Shown: in pieces, positions 14,139 through 14,566 of the stretch
Numbering within the stretch: position 1 is the stretch's first letter
How the letters are laid out: each line of letters starts with the position of its first letter
Assembly: GCA_030146365.1 (NCBI GenBank)
Contig: JASLBU010000190.1
Span: 1 to 14,566, forward strand
Direction: 5' to 3'
DNA length: 14,566 nt
From: Candidatus Limnocylindria bacterium
GTDB taxonomy: Bacteria > Chloroflexota > Limnocylindria > QHBO01
Made by a program: the position numbers and the translations under genes
Notes under the pieces: model-generated
Seen by the model: the letters and a program-made list of their open reading frames with translations, nothing else
What the model was told of the DNA's origin: nothing
Databases searched by the model: none

Positions 14139-14566
14139 GCCTGAATATGACGGTTGGAGGCCAGCTTCCCTCCGTCGGGCTGCGAGCCACAGACGGGTAC
14201 CTGCTCAACCTGCGCTCGTTCGTCTCGAAGCAGCCCGCCCTGCTCCTGTTCTTCGGCGCGCCGACCCTGTCGGGCGCCGCGCGGCGCAGAGGCCTCAAGG
14301 CCATCGAGGCCCTGGCCGCCGGGCACGACCGGCTCCGCGAGGCCGGGATCGCCGTCGCGGGCATCAGCGCCGATTCGGAGCAGCAGCAGAAGGACTTCGT
14401 CGCCGCGCTCCAGCTGCCGTTCCTGCTGTTCAGCGACGAGCGACGGAGCGCCATCGAGGTGCTGGGCATCGACACCGTGAGCCAGGGCGCGAACGTGAAC
14501 GTCGCGCGGCCCATCGGCGTCGTGGTCGATCGCGACGGTACCGTGCGGGCCCTGGTCGACCCCGTG
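14135..14566 (+). CDS. Peroxiredoxin/AhpC-TSA-fold protein without cysteine, 3' end cut
   Basis: The 144 residues seen run to the window end without a stop. The order of elements fits the thioredoxin fold of AhpC/TSA proteins: an opening VGGQLPSVGLRATDG, then LLNLRSF, the central strand ALLLFFGAP (35-43), a long helix (49-70), IAVAGISADS (72-81), then DFVAALQLPFLLFSDE (88-102) and the end strand PIGVVVDRDG (126-135). In true peroxiredoxins the turn after the FF strand holds the PxxxTxxC active site; here it reads APTLSGAARRRG and the visible part has no Cys at all. So peroxidase activity of the normal kind is not expected, unless a Cys lies in the missing C-terminus. ATG 14135 is set by the TACAAT box; an in-frame ATG four codons later is possible. 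It overlaps the mutY stop (ATGA). Confidence 0.8.
   Translation, partial: MSLNMTVGGQLPSVGLRATDGYLLNLRSFVSKQPALLLFFGAPTLSGAARRRGLKAIEALAAGHDRLREAGIAVAGISADSEQQQKDFVAALQLPFLLFSDERRSAIEVLGIDTVSQGANVNVARPIGVVVDRDGTVRALVDPV

Overview
The window is gene-dense, very GC-rich DNA with strong G/C in third codon positions. No RNA gene, insertion sequence, phage gene or CRISPR array was seen. The gene content is that of an ordinary chromosome of a high-GC bacterium. Three traits point to Chloroflexota (Limnocylindria-like lineages) or, second choice, Actinobacteria: many starts lie 6-11 bases after a TANNNT box and have no Shine-Dalgarno sequence (leaderless pattern); MutY is the short type without the usual NUDIX-like C-terminus; and a cyclase-like domain is fused to a NarL-type regulator. 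This placement is an inference, because no rRNA or marker gene is present.

Left part (1-2506): the end of a small membrane protein gene, a hairpin, a copper-protein (cupredoxin) lipoprotein gene and a terminator. Facing them is a regulator with an N-terminal class III cyclase-like domain joined to a REC-LuxR response regulator. The 418-base gap between that regulator and mgtE holds a previously unlisted 58-codon ORF with a near-perfect Shine-Dalgarno sequence.

Middle part (2507-8294): mgtE (Mg2+ channel) overlaps tag (3-methyladenine DNA glycosylase I) by four bases. A two-component pair follows: a 7-TM/GAF histidine kinase and a single-domain receiver that overlap by eight bases. A PNPOx-like flavin/deazaflavin protein gene runs the other way and shares the palindrome CTAG as stop signal with the receiver gene. 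It is divergent from thrB (homoserine kinase).

Right part (8352-14566): an ABC-F ATPase gene overlaps a DMT/EamA transporter gene by four bases. Facing it is a HAD hydrolase to aspartate-kinase-like pair. Divergent from HAD is mutY, which overlaps by four bases a peroxiredoxin-fold gene cut by the window end. That last protein has no cysteine in its visible 144 residues.

The shared themes are base-damage repair (tag, mutY), the aspartate-family amino acid pathway (thrB and an aspartate kinase homologue, in separate units) and signal transduction (cyclase-REC-HTH, kinase-receiver). I see no defence island or new multi-gene system. The most unusual items are the degenerate cyclase-regulator fusion, the 58-codon ORF, the cysteine-free peroxiredoxin homologue and the consistent leaderless promoter pattern.
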